Positions 63,302 to 64,000 of a stretch of 64,000 bases of DNA are shown piece by piece. How positions within the stretch are numbered: the stretch's first letter is position 1; the number at the start of each line of letters is the position of its first letter. The notes under the pieces were generated by a model. It was not told the origin of the DNA and searched no databases. It worked only from the letters and a program-made list of their open reading frames with translations. The stretch covers positions 24,772 through 88,771 of the forward strand of contig JACABB010000006.1 in assembly GCA_013376985.1 (NCBI GenBank), written 5' to 3'. The translations under genes were made by a program, and so were the position numbers. The DNA is from Bacteroidales bacterium. GTDB lineage: Bacteria; Bacteroidota; Bacteroidia; Bacteroidales; Tenuifilaceae.

Positions 63302-64000
63302 ATGCATAAAGGAATCTTAAGGTTTTTTGTATTATTAGCATTGGTATTTCCAATCATTTCATGTAGAAGTCAAATGAACGATAAAGCTCCAATAAAAATT
63401 GACAGACAACCTGTGGTAGCAGGTTCGTTCTATCCTTCAGATAAGAAGGAATTAATTAAAATGCTCGAAGGGTTCTTTAATGAAGCTCCACAGGTTCTTT
63501 CACAACAACCCCTTGCGGTTATTGCTCCTCATGCAGGATATGTTTTTTCTGGCGGGGTTGCTGCGGCTGCTTTTAAGCAGATTGATAGGAATAGAAAGTT
63601 TAAGCATGTTTTTATCATTGGGTCAAGTCATACCATGTATTTCAGTGGGGCATCGGTTTATTCACAGGGTGATTTTATTACTCCTCTGGGTAAGGTAACC
63701 GTTGATACACTGGCTGGCTTGTTGCATAGTAAGTATAGTTTTATTTCAAATGATGCTGAACCACATGCAAAAGAGCATAGTTTGGAGGTGCAGCTACCAT
63801 TTTTACAATATTGGCTAAAGAACCCATTTTCAATTGTTCCAATTGTTATTGGGGGCGAATCCCAGTCTAATTGCAGTAATTTGGCTGATGCGCTTGCACC
63901 TTATTTTAATGAGGATAACCTATTTGTGATTAGCACCGATTTTTCGCACTATCCTTCAAGTGCCGATGCAATAAAATCTGATAATACAATGGCCGACGCC
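63302..64000 (+). CDS. AmmeMemoRadiSam system protein B (MEMO1 family), partial
   Basis: The gene starts at ATG 63302 and runs out of the window. A lipoprotein signal (LALVFPIISC) is followed by the MEMO1-type fold: VAGSFYPSDKKEL, IAPHAGYVFSGGVAAAAF, IIGSSHTMYFSGASVY, EHSLEVQLPFLQYW and ISTDFSHYPSSAD. The conserved histidines in PHAGY and GSSHT form part of the metal site in MEMO proteins. It is usually encoded with AMMECR1 and radical-SAM genes of the AmmeMemoRadiSam system, which would lie beyond the right edge. The lipoprotein signal is noteworthy for this otherwise cytoplasmic-type family. Confidence 0.9.
   Translation, partial: MHKGILRFFVLLALVFPIISCRSQMNDKAPIKIDRQPVVAGSFYPSDKKELIKMLEGFFNEAPQVLSQQPLAVIAPHAGYVFSGGVAAAAFKQIDRNRKFKHVFIIGSSHTMYFSGASVYSQGDFITPLGKVTVDTLAGLLHSKYSFISNDAEPHAKEHSLEVQLPFLQYWLKNPFSIVPIVIGGESQSNCSNLADALAPYFNEDNLFVISTDFSHYPSSADAIKSDNTMADA

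Noticed and set aside
1-64000. tRNA or rRNA genes
   Set aside because: I looked for cloverleaf-like GGTTCGA and TPsiC-loop patterns and conserved rRNA blocks and saw none that hold up.

Overview
The window looks like chromosomal DNA of an anaerobic or facultative member of the Bacteroidota (Bacteroidales-type). Supporting signs are TonB-dependent receptors with N-terminal carboxypeptidase-regulatory-like domains, DUF4249 lipoproteins, a FISUMP-domain lipoprotein, an OmpH-type lipoprotein, a promoter of the Bacteroidota type (TTTG, 19 bp, TAnnTTTG), AT-rich spacers and weak Shine-Dalgarno use. Tungsten and ferredoxin enzymes point to a fermentative or otherwise anaerobic redox metabolism. No tRNA, rRNA or CRISPR array was found.

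Layout. 0-5.7 kb: an oxyanion-uptake operon with the end of an unknown gene, a TonB-dependent receptor and tungstate/molybdate ABC genes wtpABC. 5.7-10.2 kb: an SH3-domain lipoprotein, a small unknown protein next to a PYROXD2-like FAD oxidoreductase, a gene-poor 0.8 kb and a ferritin-like protein. 10.3-16.5 kb: a three-gene operon for a NuoE/NuoF-like NADH module and a 1232-residue fusion flavo-iron-sulfur protein with a degenerate molybdopterin domain. 16.7-18.0 kb: gdhA. 18.3-25.3 kb: two large paralogues joining receiver domains to a PEP-synthase-type ATP-grasp domain, separated by a broken GxxExxY gene in palindromic repeats. 25.4-30.5 kb: small lipoprotein and HEAT-like genes, a cluster of six hairpins, an alpha/beta hydrolase with thiF-thiS, and a FtsB/DivIC protein. 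31-42.8 kb: a seven-haem NapC/NirT-type cytochrome, ogt, a glycosyltransferase, an OmpH lipoprotein, a GroES-like protein, a DUF457 hydrolase, rlmD, a 55-residue 2[4Fe-4S] ferredoxin, an M20 peptidase, a DUF1573 protein and meaB. 43-50.8 kb: an outer-membrane uptake locus with two DUF4249 lipoproteins, a large surface protein, a TonB receptor with an STN domain and a small secreted protein. 51-56.7 kb: small proteins, a PduO-type cobalamin adenosyltransferase, an ABC ATPase, a methyltransferase and recG. 56.8-58.4 kb: a graveyard with an IS200-like element and remnants of a restriction-type protein, a DUF1828 protein and a KilA-N protein. 58.5-64 kb: an aldehyde:ferredoxin oxidoreductase, a divergent membrane protein, a FISUMP lipoprotein and the start of a MEMO1-family protein.

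How the genes may work together. The tungstate/molybdate importer could supply metal for the aldehyde oxidoreductase at 58.5-60.7 kb; the ferredoxin at 38.8 kb and the NADH-linked complex at 10.4-16.5 kb are plausible partners for its electrons. These links are inferred, since the genes lie in separate operons. MeaB and the cobalamin adenosyltransferase both serve adenosylcobalamin enzymes such as methylmalonyl-CoA mutase, which is not in the window.

The best candidates for undescribed biology are the paired receiver/ATP-grasp proteins (18.3-25.3 kb), the NADH-linked fusion complex with no recognisable catalytic site for formate or H2 (10.4-16.5 kb), and the palindromic repeat families, one of which exists both around a GxxExxY gene and as a gene-free copy.
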